In this document: one piece after another, positions 1-9,667 of the stretch
How the letters are laid out: each line of letters begins with the position of its first letter
Position numbering within the stretch: the first letter of the stretch is position 1
NCBI GenBank assembly: GCA_037127315.1
Contig: JBBBDQ010000400.1
Coordinates: forward strand, 1,534,501 to 1,598,500
DNA: 64,000 nt
Reading direction: 5' to 3'
Source: Ascarosepion bandense
Taxonomy: Eukaryota > Mollusca > Cephalopoda > Sepiida > Sepiidae
Made by a program: the position numbers and the translations under genes
The notes under the pieces: model-generated
The model's input: the letters and a program-made list of their open reading frames with translations, nothing else
What the model was told of the DNA's origin: nothing
Database searches by the model: none

Positions 1-339
1 TATTCCACTCCACAAAAACAATTTTATGACTCTACAAAAATAAGGTTGTCACTTGAGACGACAAAGATGTCGTCTTACATTACAGAAGAATGGGCAGAGC
101 TCTCTAGACTTTAGTGGCAACCAATCAAAGAGAAGGAAAACACCAAATTACAAACTATAAAGGGAATGGAAAACACTCCACTGCATGTCACGGTTGAAAA
201 ATAAGGAATCTGTGAAGTGCCATGATTACCTACATCTTGAAAAGCATGGCATTTAAAATAAAATAATAACAGAATAAAATAATAAGAGAAACACAGATAA
301 ATGCCTTTTTAATTTTATGCCATAATTTTATGGCACATT
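1..339. other. AT-rich sequence, nothing recognised
   Basis: I see no coding frame, repeat-family match or RNA motif here. It is AT-rich single-copy-looking sequence that ends in the (TA)n tract at about 345-369. Confidence 0.5.
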
Positions 340-369
340 GTCTCATATATATATATATATATATATATA

Positions 370-852
370 CTAGCAGTATAGTCCGGCGTTGCTCGGGTGT
401 AATGAAAGCTTTAAAACAATTCCATGGTCCTGGAGCTCAGATTCTTTGGACGTTGGCACGAAAAACTAAAAAGCAATAGTTGTTTCCAGTTAAAGCGAAA
501 CTGTAGACTGAAAGAAAAATGAATGGATGTAAGTCAAATTTTGATTTCCTGCTATCGATATCAATTTTTCTGCACTATTGTAAGAACTGCAACCTTGAAA
601 TTTCTGAATATCATTTCTTATGTCTTTGTCTGTGAGTATATCAAATTTGATTAAAATTGGACCACTCCTTCCGATTTTTTCGATTATCGATTTTCGATAT
701 TTATCGGGGGTACCTCAACACAAAACTTAGCTAAGAACACTCGCAGACGCTTATAGTACAAACGGTTCAGCCGTTTCGGAGTCTATAGGTAACGGACACA
801 CACACACACATACAGGCACACACACACACACACAATGTTCCATTTATAAATA

Positions 853-858
<6 letters not shown>
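370..858 (-). mobile_element. Non-autonomous Helitron-like element, copy 1
   Basis: Read on the minus strand, the element ends in a hairpin (CCCGAGCAACGCCGGG-like, here with one substitution) followed about 10 bases later by CTAG and a host T. That is the Helitron 3' signature. The plus-strand CTAG lies at 370-373. The 5' end (right side, near 858) has decayed into a (TA)n tract. The same family occurs at 8699, 17868, 25693 and 63472. No Rep/helicase frame is present, so it would depend on an autonomous partner. The class call is from terminal structure only. Confidence 0.65.

Positions 859-900
<42 letters not shown>
859..900. repeat. (TA)n microsatellite
   Basis: Uninterrupted TA dinucleotides directly abut the right end of the Helitron-like element. 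They may have grown from the element's TATA-rich end. Confidence 0.9.
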
Positions 901-904
<4 letters not shown>

Positions 905-1395
905 ATCAAGCAATATTTTACATTAATTTTTGCCGTACCCTGTGTGTCATTTGAAGTTTTTGTTCGCATATCAAGTCATCAGAACCTGATCTACCAGTGA
1001 CACGATTTTAGTTGGTTTTGAGTGAAACGTCCTGGAGAATGCATAAAAATGAGTAAAAAACCACCTGAAATTATGTTTGTCGTTGATTTTTGACGAACCT
1101 TATACATTGATTCGAACATTTTTTTTGTGTACAACAAAGTTTCAGACCTTGATCTACAAGTTACACGGTTTTGGTTGAATTTGCATAAGGCGTCTCGGAG
1201 GAGAAGAGTTTCTTAAATTCTAAGGGTTTCGATGATTAGTGCTGTACTCTGAAAAATCGATTCGAAAATTTGTTCGCGAACATCAAATGTTCATGTCATG
1301 ATCGACAAGTGATCTAATTTTGGTTGAAATTGGACCAAGGGTTTCGGAGTTCGTTAGAATGGAGACACACACATATCCATTTTTATAAATATAGA
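901..1395 (-). mobile_element. Second Helitron-like family with three diverged tandem units
   Basis: The right edge reads, on the minus strand, A|TCTATATTTATAAAAATGG and then a GT-rich stretch, parallel to the 5' TCTAAACTTATTTATAAATGG end of the main Helitron family. Inside are three diverged copies of a block of about 165 bp. Each holds 'gatctacnagtgacac' and a following 'tttggttga' and 'cggag', at about 960-1035, 1130-1200 and 1285-1350. No hairpin-CTAG 3' end is visible, so the left side is truncated or diverged. Confidence 0.4.
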
Positions 1396-1757
1396 TGACT
1401 TGTCTATTTTCAATGGATGTTTAGATATCTTCATGTCATCGAACTTTAAAGAATTGTGCCAAGACTTTCAATATATATACAAATGCTGTTTAGAGTTCTG
1501 ACTGTCAGAAATTACTAACTATGGAAGGAATACGTATTTGAACAAATATTCTCGAATTTAATTGTAAACACCCTTACTTGAAATTTTATTCCAATAGACG
1601 CCCTAAAATATGTTATTAAAACCACAAGAATTTTGCTTTTTTTGTAACACTATTCCTCACGGCAAATCCTGCCATAGAGCGATGACTGGAAGCGCGTCTT
1701 TTAGTTATATTGCTGTTGTCATACGATCGACCCTTCATTTCTAGACTAAGTTTAGTC
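1396..1757. other. Unassigned AT-rich stretch
   Basis: No motif or repeat match is recognised. Short open frames here are uninterrupted by chance and show no domain. Confidence 0.4.
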
Positions 1758-1850
1758 AATTTTCTTCTGTTCTGTGTCCCTTCGGGATGTAAACGTTTAT
1801 AGCTCGACACAACTTCCTATGATTTTTAGTTCTTAGTAAAGTTTGACTTT
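1758..1850 (-). pseudogene. RTE LINE 3' end fragment
   Basis: On the minus strand the sequence reads like the end of the RTE open frame seen at 44.4 kb. A 'GCTATAAACG..CATCCCGAAGGGACACAGAACAGAAGAA' pattern parallels that copy's 'GCCTACGTCCTGAAGGGACAGGGCACATAG' in spaced form. Only the last few codons and the start of the 3' tail remain. Confidence 0.4.
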
Positions 1851-2371
1851 TTGCTATCTCTCTGGCACCTTTTTACACAAGCTTCTGTCACTAGGAAATT
1901 AGAAGCGTTTTTTCGCCGCAAAAGCCTTGGGTCATGACTAAAATAGTCACCTTAATAACAGTAGTAGTAACTGGTCATTCGGTCAGCGTTCTACCACTCC
2001 AGAAAGGAGAGTAGTATGAATTATGTCATTGGGTCTGGTTCTACCCTTCCCAAAAAGAGATTAAATAGCCTGGTAACCATAGTTACAGTGAAAAGAAGGA
2101 AAAGACCAGAGAAAGAGAGGGCCAATGAATATAGGCCCCTGTTTCTAAATAAAAGGGAAGAAATTGTAGAAAACGCCAGAGTTGTTGGGCTACTGGCCAG
2201 GCGTAGACCCCTCTCCGGTTATTCGTTCAAGACGTCGAAAGAACTTGCCACCAAGCTACAAGCCGAAATTCTCCACACGAAGATCTTCCTCGACATCCAG
2301 TGAATACACCGCGTGCTGCCATGAAAGGTAAAGATTGTTTTGTTAATCACTCTGACCAAACCCTAGCTGTG
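1851..2371. other. Unassigned stretch with a 95-codon open frame
   Basis: An open frame on the plus strand at 2016-2303 starts MNYVIGSGS and is rich in Lys/Arg. I recognise no domain. It is followed by CCATGAAAG|GTAAAG, which resembles a splice donor, but nothing ties the two together. It could be a chance frame or a remnant of an unrecognised element. Confidence 0.2.
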
Positions 2372-2580
2372 TATAGTTATATATCTATACATATGCTATT
2401 AAATATAAGAAACAATGAATGTCTATTATGTTTAATCATGATCCGTTCTAAACGTCGTATTTTTGCTTTAATTTCAGTTGAAAATAAAGACAAAAATTCT
2501 CCAACATTTGGATAATTATTTATTGGTTTTCTTCTAAGCTTTCAGCTCACATGAGCCATCTTCAGAGAGGTAGTTTAAAC
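2372..2580 (-). mobile_element. Penelope-like element terminal segment
   Basis: About 150 bp matches the left arm of the inverted repeat at 13.62-13.89 kb (shared 'aatgaatgtctattatgttt', 'gaaaataaagacaaaaatt' and 'ccaacatttgga'). On the minus strand it carries CTGAAGATGGCTCATGTGAG followed by CTGAAAGC, the kind of stem motif common at Penelope-like termini and resembling a decayed hammerhead core. It lies just downstream (minus strand) of the Penelope frame at 2.83-3.5 kb, so it is probably that element's 3' end. Confidence 0.5.
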
Positions 2581-2829
2581 TGAAATATTATAAAATCCAC
2601 CATCACCGACGATTTTATTTTGTGTTGACATAAAACTCCGCTTGGCAACGGCAATAGTTACCAAAAATAATAAACGCAGTTCTTAAGTTTGCGATGCGGT
2701 TTTATGACGTCACACCGCGGGATAGCGCGAAATGACAACAAAATCATGTAGTCAAATGCAATGTAATATGTTATTTCCTGTTTTAAAGTTGATTTTATTG
2801 AGTGTTGGTTGTTTTGATTTGATGTACAT
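2581..2829. other. Spacer within probable Penelope-like element
   Basis: AT-rich apart from a short GC patch near 2695-2735 (ATGCGG, CACCGCGGG). No frame or motif is recognised. It lies between the Penelope coding remnant and its likely terminal segment. Confidence 0.3.
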
Positions 2830-3500
2830 GGCCTCCAATATCTGTAGGTTCCTCTTACTGTGTGTATGAGTAAGGATCACCGTATTGTTGACCAAAATCT
2901 GTCTGATATTATCTACATGTTTATGTTTTTCAGAGAAATGTTGTTTAATAATACTCTGATCAGAAAGATGACATGTAAGTCTACGGGAGAGCGTGGTTGT
3001 AGTAAAACCAATTTATGTACTAGGTTTTTGATTAGTATCAGAGATGCAATCTCTGAATGGGCATGTAAATTGGTACACTACATTGGTTTTTTGTAAAGAA
3101 TTTAGTTTAGTGCTTGTTGGTTTATTATAGACTATGAGGTCAATTGTTTTAAACTTTTTATAATATATAATGAGTTTAATTTGATTATTACTTTCGACTG
3201 GTTTAACATTTCTACGTATTATGTTTTTGAGAGTTTTTTCCATCTTGTTTATAATTATTATGTATTTGGTTGCAATAGTATAAGTTAATAGTGTTATGTT
3301 TATTTTGATGTAAACCATTATTATTAATATTATCATTATTGTTAGAGCTATTGTTAATTTTGTTGAGATACATTTTAATTTGTTGATCAATAACGGAGTT
3401 AGGAAATCCATTATTGACTAGTGTTTGCTTAATGTTGTGTAATTCTTTATAAAATATAGATTTGGAAGAAGATATCATTTGTGTGCGTTGAAGTAAGTTT
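2830..3500 (-). pseudogene. Penelope-like element: RT C-terminus and GIY-YIG endonuclease, broken
   Basis: On the minus strand a frame opens with SKSIFYKELHNIKQTLVNNG, a pattern typical of the region after the reverse transcriptase palm in Penelope-like elements. It continues through KTNVVYQFTCPFRDCIS. The GIY-YIG core follows as stop-IGFTTTTLSRRLTCHLSD, with the expected Tyr codon now TAA. Downstream are FSEKHKHVDNIRQIL and SKRNLQILEAM, matching the usual C-terminal part of the domain. In an intact element this endonuclease nicks the target for insertion. The nonsense mutation and AT-rich low-complexity insertion near 3260-3400 show it is dead. The upstream RT palm is absent. Confidence 0.75.
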
Positions 3501-3904
3501 TTTATAACAGCTAACTTATATCGGTGGGGGCATTCACTATTATAATTAAGAAGACACGAATTTATGCTAGTTGGTTTCCTATATAGAGAAGTAGTAAATT
3601 TATATATCTATATATATCTTTTAGTTGAATGACCTTTTTCCATTCCGCCTAAACTTTCTCCAAATATCATCCTCGTTAGACTCACTTCTTATTTTCCAGT
3701 GAATATTGTGTGAAACTAGTAGGAAGTTGAACCCGTTCTAGTGTCCAGTATATTATAGTTCTGTCACCTTATTCCTGTGTGTTTACGAATATTGTTGTGT
3801 TATAATAAATTTCCTTTCTATATAAAATTATCTTGCGTTACAGTTTAAACCACTCCATTCATCATTATTCCAACTAAAATTGTATTTTTATGTGTTGCTG
3901 ATCC
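3501..3904. other. Unassigned AT-rich stretch
   Basis: No recognisable coding or RNA motif. A short TATATC-rich patch lies near 3598-3618. Confidence 0.4.
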
Positions 3905-4012
3905 AACGGGTGCCCCTGCTATCCACCTGTGGGTCCTTGACAAAATCTAAAGGAGAATCTGTAATGTGATCAATCTCGACTAGGCAGCTCAGATACAGTC
4001 ACTTTCGCTTGT
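3905..4012 (+). pseudogene. Jockey/CR1-type LINE fragment (sense), left arm of an inverted pair
   Basis: The sequence reads GCCCCTGCTATCCACCTG, then GGTCCTTGACAAAATC and AATCTGTAATGTGATC. It matches the LINE ORF2 C-terminal region seen at 33.27 and 46.29 kb (protein pattern GAPAI-LGLLDK-RVCN-IDTDLA). It is only about 100 bp long. The same segment recurs inverted at 4320-4420. Confidence 0.7.
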
Positions 4013-4042
4013 GACAATGGATGCGAGTTAGTGTGATAGGAT

Positions 4043-4485
4043 GTGTCTATTGACCTTACATATAAATTTCTGGAGATTGTAGCTGTCGGGGAAGCAAGTA
4101 TATGGAAGAAAATTTCACAGGCGGGAGGTGCGATAAAAGAAGCTGATAGACTAGAAATTGCTGTTACATTTTATCGGTTTCACTGTAAAAGTGTTGGACT
4201 AGTTGCTAATCTAGGAGCTCGTGTAAATTCATAACTAGGGGGCACTAGTGATCTAAGTTCATTGGAGCAGAAGCCGTGAAACTATTTATCACGTCACGCC
4301 GGTCGGATAGCGACTGCAACCGAGCTGCCAATTTGGTATCGATCACATTGCAGATTCTCCGTTGGGTTCTGTCCAGAACACCGAGGTGAATAGTAGGGGT
4401 ATCCGACCAGATGATGCAGCATTATTAAATACACGGACGGATGGCAGATTTATATTTGTGCAGGATGGATGTCTGCGCAATATTT
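4043..4485 (-). pseudogene. Jockey/CR1-type LINE fragment (antisense)
   Basis: Minus-strand sequence equivalent to the ORF2 C-terminus, from ILHIYKSTIRP-like (4430-4480) through FHGFCSDEL-like (4260-4300) to YNLQEFKCKVN-like (4045-4085). The reading frame is broken by several small indels. The 3' UTR is missing. It overlaps in content with the sense fragment at 3905-4012, so the two form a foldback. Confidence 0.7.
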
Positions 4486-4639
4486 TAAAAATATTTTTAA
4501 AAATTTCATATCACATTAGGATTTAGGCGATCATAATTTTCCATAGACTCCTTTTCTTTATTTTCTTTAATTGCAATAACTTCTGAGGAAAAATTGATTT
4601 TTTTACTGTTATCAATAATTTGCAGGTATTATTTCTAGG
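4486..4639. other. Unassigned AT-rich spacer
   Basis: Poly(A/T)-rich with no feature recognised. Confidence 0.4.
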
Positions 4640-4960
4640 TTGTAAGAGATTTTTGGAGTTAATAATGACTTAGTGATACAAGTCCGACTAGATAGCTCTT
4701 ATCTGAACATAGATGTGATGGATTTCATACTATTCCCAAGTGTATTTCTGCGTAAGTAAATATAACGAACCCAACTAGAATTGAAACTCGGCTCTCCGAT
4801 TTCCAGTTCTGAGTCTTTATCCGTTATACCAACTGTACATCCAAGCTCACAGTTTCTGGTATTTCCAAGTGTTCACCCATCTAACTAATGACCAGGCTTG
4901 ACGTTTCTTAACTTTGGCGATCGTAGGAGAATTGGTGTTTCAACGTGATATGGTTCTCAG
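4640..4960 (-). mobile_element. 5S-rRNA/tRNA composite SINE, copy 1
   Basis: On the minus strand the 5' part reads like 5S rRNA: CCATATCACGTTGAAACACC, then GATCGCCAAAGTTAAG, AAGCCTGGTCA, TTAGATGGGTGA and TTGGAAATACCAG. This covers about 115 nt and the internal control region. Directly after it comes a tRNA-like unit with an A-box-like TTGGTATAACGG and a B-box-like GAGTTTCAATTC. The body has TTACGCAGAAATACACTTGG, like the ordinary tRNA SINE of this window. The tail is TAAGTCATTATTAACTCC and TCTTACAA. Five such copies are present. Confidence 0.75.
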
Positions 4961-5271
4961 GAAAGAAAAGGAGTCATTTTCTATTGCCTTCTCCACTGGT
5001 TAGAATTCAGTGCTTCCACTCTCTTAGACTGGTTGCAACCCAAGTTCAGTCTACTTATCTTTTTAACGCCAAAGATGATCGGGAAGCGGGAGATGGATTC
5101 ATGCATTTCTCAACGATATGAGTGCGAAAGTGCAAATCACAGACGAGGCTGAAATGTGAACTTGGTTTGCTGGTTAGATTTTCCGCAGCTACAAACGTGA
5201 CACGAGCCGTTTTTTAAATATTAGCGGAACAGACTCTTCCTGATCGACTCCCCAGCTAATTTACTGTTATC
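4961..5271. other. Unassigned stretch with a weak SINE fragment
   Basis: A stretch at about 4995-5080 (TATTGCCTTCTCCACTGG, TAGACTGGTTGCAACCCAAG) resembles the body of the tRNA SINE on the minus strand but is strongly diverged. Nothing else is recognised. Confidence 0.35.
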
Positions 5272-5492
5272 CAGTCAGTTAAGTGCCATACGTGATGTAC
5301 GCTTTGGGCGATCATGTCTCGAAATAGACATGTCTGACTGGGCAGAAGATTATCCTGCAGTAGTTTGCTATTGCTTTCTGCAGTAGGCTGGTTGCCAGAT
5401 AAGGCTATAGAACTCAATCTATCCTGTTATTTAACCCATAAATGGAGGGAAGAGATGGATTAATACCTTTCCCAAGGATATTTTTGGTTAAT
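5272..5492 (-). mobile_element. tRNA-derived SINE (family S1), head-less copy
   Basis: It begins with the family's 3' end (CAGTCAGTTAAGTGCCATAC on the plus strand) and runs through GGGCAGAAGATTATCC, TTGCTTTCTGCAGTAG and TATTTAACCCATAAATGGAG. It stops at CCCAAGGATATTT, before the tRNA-like promoter, so it is 5'-truncated. Confidence 0.85.
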
Positions 5493-5877
5493 AATGGGAT
5501 CTGTTTTGTGGCTGAGATAGTTCGGTATTATTCATCGTTGCAAATGATCAGAGACCGGGCGAGAATTCTCAATGATAGCTTTCTTAATCTGTGAGGCGAT
5601 TGTCCAGCATTCTCTACAAATAAAAATTAGGGATGATTCTTTTGGGTGTCATATCGGCAGCACGTTACAATGAATGAATAAAATACACGGTGGTTAGTTA
5701 CGCGTCTGAAGTAAGTGGGATGATTACGTGGCTTTAACTACAGAATTCATATAAAGTAACAAGACAACATAGAGAATTACAAATCCCGCCCCGTTCCTTC
5801 TTGCCAATTTCTAAACTGAGAGAAAAAATAGGAAGGAACATCATCCAAAGTGTGTGGCTGTCACTCTCCGGCAGAGA
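5493..5877. other. Unassigned stretch
   Basis: Slightly higher GC than the surroundings. I recognise no motif. Confidence 0.4.
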
Positions 5878-6108
5878 TTTTTTTTTTATAATCGTGTCGC
5901 CTCAAGCAAGGAATTATACTGCCACTGTTGAGTAGGGGGTCAAATAGAAGGTAAATTATGAGAAAGAGTGATAGGTTACAGGGGGCGTCAGGAAGGGGGT
6001 AGGAAAAGGATGAGAATACTGATGAGAGTGGAGTGGAGTGGACGAAGAAAGAAGCATGAAAGAGAGAGAGAGAATACAAGTTGGTGATAGTAGATGACTA
6101 TTAACTTA
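5878..6108 (-). mobile_element. Jockey/CR1-type LINE 3' UTR (part 1 of a split copy)
   Basis: The poly(T) at about 5879-5887 is the reverse complement of the LINE's A-tail. It is followed by TCGCCTCAAGCAAGG, the family's 3' terminal block, then CT-rich UTR. Sequence continuity indicates it joins the coding part at 6591-7890. The 480-bp element at 6109-6590 interrupts it close to the GACTATTGACTTTACATTT segment seen uninterrupted at 34.18 kb. Confidence 0.7.
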
Positions 6109-6590
6109 ATTAATTATGTGACTATATTATGCTCTACAATATTTGATGTATTGAGCACTTAAAAAAAAGTAAATGCCAGAGAACACTAAATCGTAAAACA
6201 TTGAAGTTGAATATATTAATTGGAATCCGATAGTGCAAGTATTTTTTTTTTTTAATCATATCACCCCAAGCAAGGCGGTAACGCTACTGATGCGCATGGG
6301 GCTACGTAAGGGTAAAAAGAATGGAAAAGAGAAAGCCGGAAACCGCATCCTAAACAGGAGACAAGGGATGAGCCTCTTCACCTGTTCAATAGATGTGGGT
6401 GGAGTGTGAACCGGGCGATAGTTTAGTTTATCTACTCCAATTGAAAAAAAAATAATAAAAAAGGAAAAGAGTGAAAAGATTGGAAAAGAGAAAACCGGAA
6501 AGCGCATCCTAAACAGGAAACAAGGGGTGAGCCTCTTCACCTGTTCAATAGATGTGGGTAGAAAATATTTAAAAATAATTATCTATTACA
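6109..6590 (-). mobile_element. Composite element with 155-bp VNTR and LINE 3' end (V1)
   Basis: On the minus strand, two units of a repeat of about 155 bp (CATCTATTGAACAGGTGAAG, GAGGCTCATCCCTTG, GGTTTCCGG, CTCTTTTCCAATC, GGAGTAGATA, CGCCCGGTTCACACTCC) run into the LINE-like 3' end CCCCATGCGCATCAGTAGCG, CCGCCTTGCTTGGGG and an A-tail. About 130 bp lying beyond the A-tail is shared with the copy at 10730-11203. The same two edges in both places show this whole composite was duplicated or moved as one unit. Confidence 0.65.
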
Positions 6591-7890
6591 TTTGAATTCT
6601 TGAAGATTGTAGCTATCGAGAAGGCAATTAAACGGAAGGGAATTCCACACGCGGGAAGTGAGAGAGAAGAAGCTCTGGGAGTAGAATTTGCGTTTAGATT
6701 TTATTGGTTTCACAGTAAAAGAGTGGGACCTAGTTGTTAATCTTGTTGCTCGAGAAAATTCATGTATGGGGTGGGGTACCAGTGAGCTAAGTTCATCTGA
6801 GCAGAAGCCATGAAAGCATTTGCAGAAGAGACACAGGGAAACCACATTGTGCCAATGAGAAAGTGATTTTGTCAAAGACCCCTAGGTGGATAGCAGGAGC
6901 CTCCGACCAGATATGGCAGCAGTATTCAATCACGGGCGGATGGTAGATTTGTATATGTGCAGAATTGTTTGAGAGGGGAAAAACTTCCTGGCCCTGCACA
7001 GAGAACCGACACTCTTAGCAGCAGATTTAGCTATGGACTCTATATAGTCATTTTACTTCAGGTCTGTTGAGAGAGTTAACCCGAGGAGGTGCAGTGTTTT
7101 ACTTTCAGGAAGACTAGACTGATCCATGCAAATGGGAGATGGGAGCAATTGTCTGTGGTGATTAATAGATAGCAGCTTCGTTTTAGAAGCATTAAAATTC
7201 ACGAGCCATTTCTTATCCCAATCCACCACGGATTGGTGGTCCTTTTCGAGCTCGGCAACGTGGTTTGCTTTGTCGGCCTCGGCAGACTTTTGATCAAGGC
7301 GAGAGTAAAGTGTAGTATCGTCTGCGTATATGCCAACTTGGGATCTTACTTCATCGGAGAGATCGTGAATGTAGATAAGGAAAAGGGTATGCTAGCATTG
7401 GGAGGCATGTCCGTTCAATACTTCTTTCATTGTGCGATCTGAGAGGAATGACTGAATTAGGTCAAGCAATTGTCCACTTGTACCGTACCCCAGTAGCTTG
7501 CATTGAAGGCTAGCGTGCTAGGCCCTGTCAAACACTTTGGAGATGTCTAGGGCAACAGTTCTGGCTTCGCTGTTCTTGTCGAGAGCCTGGTGTATATACT
7601 CAGTGATTGTCGTGAGCATATCAGCAGTAGACCTGGAGAAGAGATAACCATACTGTGTCAGAGAAGAGTCTGTGGACTGTGAGATGAAATACTACCTCGG
7701 CATTAATGATGCCTTCGAACAGTTTGCCAAAGATCAATAGAAGGCTGATAGGGCAATATTCTCCGGTATTTTTTATATATAGGAACCACAGAGGAGGATT
7801 TCCAGCAGGCAGGAAAGCAAGAAGCAGAGAAGCAGTAGTTATAGATTTTAGAGAGAACAGAGTAGATTTCAAGAGCACATACGTGAAGGG
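6591..7890 (-). pseudogene. Jockey/CR1-type LINE ORF2: RT domain to C-terminus, broken
   Basis: On the minus strand it encodes, with frameshifts and stops, a reverse transcriptase palm: VALDISKVFDR-like (motif A, near 7550), GIYADDTTLYSRLDQK (motif C, near 7300-7340), KKWLVNFNASKTKLLSINHH, then LPESKTLHLLGLTLS, IYHPPVIEYCCHIW and the C-terminal FHGFCSDEL, SHSFTVKP and YNLQEFKCN. The order matches Jockey/CR1-superfamily ORF2. The endonuclease half is missing. The 3' UTR lies at 5878-6108 beyond the inserted VNTR element. It is inactive. Confidence 0.8.
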
Positions 7891-7899
7891 ACGGAAATT

Positions 7900-7903
7900 T
7901 TCA

Positions 7904-7941
<38 letters not shown>

Positions 7942-7945
7942 TAGA
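7900..7945. repeat. (TTA)n microsatellite
   Basis: A run of ATT/TTA trinucleotides at the 5' edge of the LINE copy. Confidence 0.95.
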
Positions 7946-7983
7946 GCATAATAATAACCATGGATATCTCTTCTTTTTCTTCT

Positions 7984-8120
7984 TCAATATGCCATGTTTC
8001 TTCACGGTTTTGGCGATCATGGCTCTCTACAATTTCCTGTCTTTTGTTGCTTGTAATAATATTTGTCTTTTTGTAATCTCCCCCAAACTTTTATGCCCTG
8101 CTTTCCTCTAGCTGTCTGAC
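7984..8120 (-). pseudogene. RTE LINE 3' end fragment
   Basis: The plus strand reads ATGCCATGTTTCTTCACGG, then TTTTGGCGATCATGGCTC. This parallels the reverse complement of the RTE C-terminus ([11 protein letters not shown] then the stop codon) seen at 44.4 kb. It is short and diverged. Confidence 0.5.
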
Positions 8121-8405
8121 CTTTATTATAATAAAAAAACATTGTATATATTCCTCTTGTCAAGGCCCAGAAAGAGAGAGTGAGAGACAGACAGACAGAC
8201 AGAGATAGAGACAGAGAGAGAGATTTGGCAGCGTCGGCTAAGTTCTTTTTTATTGCTGGTTCGGAAAGTTCTTATTGCGTGTTTGCTCTTTAACAGTGCC
8301 TTATTATTTTATTGTTTTGCAATAATTATGTCGTTGAGTAGCGAAGAGTATATTGTTACGGAAAATCTCAAAGAATAACGAAATGGTTTTAACAACCGAC
8401 ATATT
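8121..8405. other. Unassigned stretch with GA-rich tract
   Basis: A GAGAGA/GACAGACA purine-rich tract lies at about 8172-8224. The rest shows nothing recognised. Confidence 0.4.
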
Positions 8406-8690
8406 TAATTTATTTATTTAAACATTATTTTTAATCGATACTCGTATTTGAGTAGATATTCTGTTTTTAATCAAACAGTATATTTATTATATTTATTTTT
8501 ACCGACCTGATTATTTGCCATAAATTCGACTGTTCAAATCTTGCCAAATGATACATATTTCCGCAACAAAACTTATGACAAATAATCAGGTCGGTAGAAA
8601 TATATACATATTAAATATACTGTTTCATTAAAAACAGGATAACTATTCAAATAGGAATATTGATTAAAAATATGTTTAAACAAATGGATT
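8406..8690. mobile_element. Long inverted-repeat (foldback) element
   Basis: Arms of roughly 110 bp face each other. The left arm contains AATCGATACTCGTATTTGAG, AGATATTCTGTTTTTAAT, AAACAGTATATTTA and CCGACCTGATTATTTG. The right arm contains CAAATAATCAGGTCGG, TATACTGTTTCATTAAAAAC and ATTCAAATAGG. A spacer of about 45 bp separates them. One arm also forms the tail of the tRNA-like element at 23.82-24.03 kb, so the foldback is probably two inverted SINE-type tails. Confidence 0.7.
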
Positions 8691-8698
8691 ATTATATA

Positions 8699-8880
8699 CT
8701 AGCAGTATAGCACGGCGTTGTTCGGGTGTAATGGAAGCTTTAAAACTAATCCATGGTTCTGGAGCTCAGAATCTTTGGACGTTGGCACGAAAGACTAACA
8801 AGTTTCCAATTAAAGCGAAACCGTAGACTGAAAGAAAAATGAATGGATGTAAGTCAAATTTTGATTTCCTGGCATCGATT

Positions 8881-8921
<41 letters not shown>

Positions 8922-9230
8922 TATCGATTTTCTGCACTATTGTAAGAACTGCAACCTTGAAACTTCTGAATATTGTTTCTTATGTCTTTGTCTATGAATG
9001 TATCAAATTTGATTAAAATCGGACCACTCCTTTTATAACTCGATCTTTTTGATAATCGATTTTCGATATTTATCGGGGGTACATCGACACAAAACCTAAC
9101 TAAGAACACTCGCAGACGCTTATAGTACAACTGTGTAAATTTTCAAGAAAATCGGTTCAGATGTTTCGGTGTCTATAGGTAACAGATACACACACACACA
9201 GACAAAGTTCCATTTATAAATAAGTTTAGA
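8699..9230 (-). mobile_element. Non-autonomous Helitron-like element, copy 2
   Basis: Complete ends are visible. On the minus strand it starts A|TCTAAACTTATTTATAAATG and finishes with a CCCGAACAACGCCGTG hairpin (one mismatch), CTATACTG and CTAG|T. It lies between host A and T with no target duplication, as expected for a Helitron. Length is 532 bp. A (TA)n tract sits inside at 8882-8917. Neighbouring TCGATTTTCGATATTTATCG sequences can form internal hairpins. Confidence 0.7.
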
Positions 9231-9667
9231 TATAATCCTCTCAAATAATTTTCCGTCATTTTTTACAGTAGTGGTACACTTGTTAGTAAAAAATTAACAA
9301 TAATTACAGCGAATTGATTGTTGCGACAAAAAGCAATAGTATCTTTTTGTCACAACTCTACGGTTGCTGTCATCATTATCATTCATTTAAGACTTGTTTT
9401 TCTTGTATCTTACGTCTTTTTTCTTTTCTATTTTTCTTTTATTTATTTATGTATTTTTTTCAGAACTCTCTTATCATCGTAATTATTAATTTTTGACTAG
9501 TGTTCCTACTCGGTTTATTCTCTTGCAATTCATATCGGCTCGTTGATCGTTGATCGTTATCTATGAGACGATATAAATGATGAGTAGGCAATTAAGTGCA
9601 GAATTGAAATTTACTTCTTTCACAGATCAGTGCTGGACAGTCAAATATAGAAGCAAGTTTATATTTC
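9231..9667. other. Unassigned AT-rich stretch
   Basis: No domain, RNA or repeat match is recognised. T-rich runs near 9415-9460. Confidence 0.4.

Noticed and set aside
1616..1810. 64-codon minus-strand frame
   Set aside because: No domain and overlaps a decayed RTE tail.
2540..2580. Hammerhead ribozyme at the Penelope terminus
   Set aside because: CTGAAGATGG replaces CTGATGA, and no NUH triplet with a matching stem I is found.
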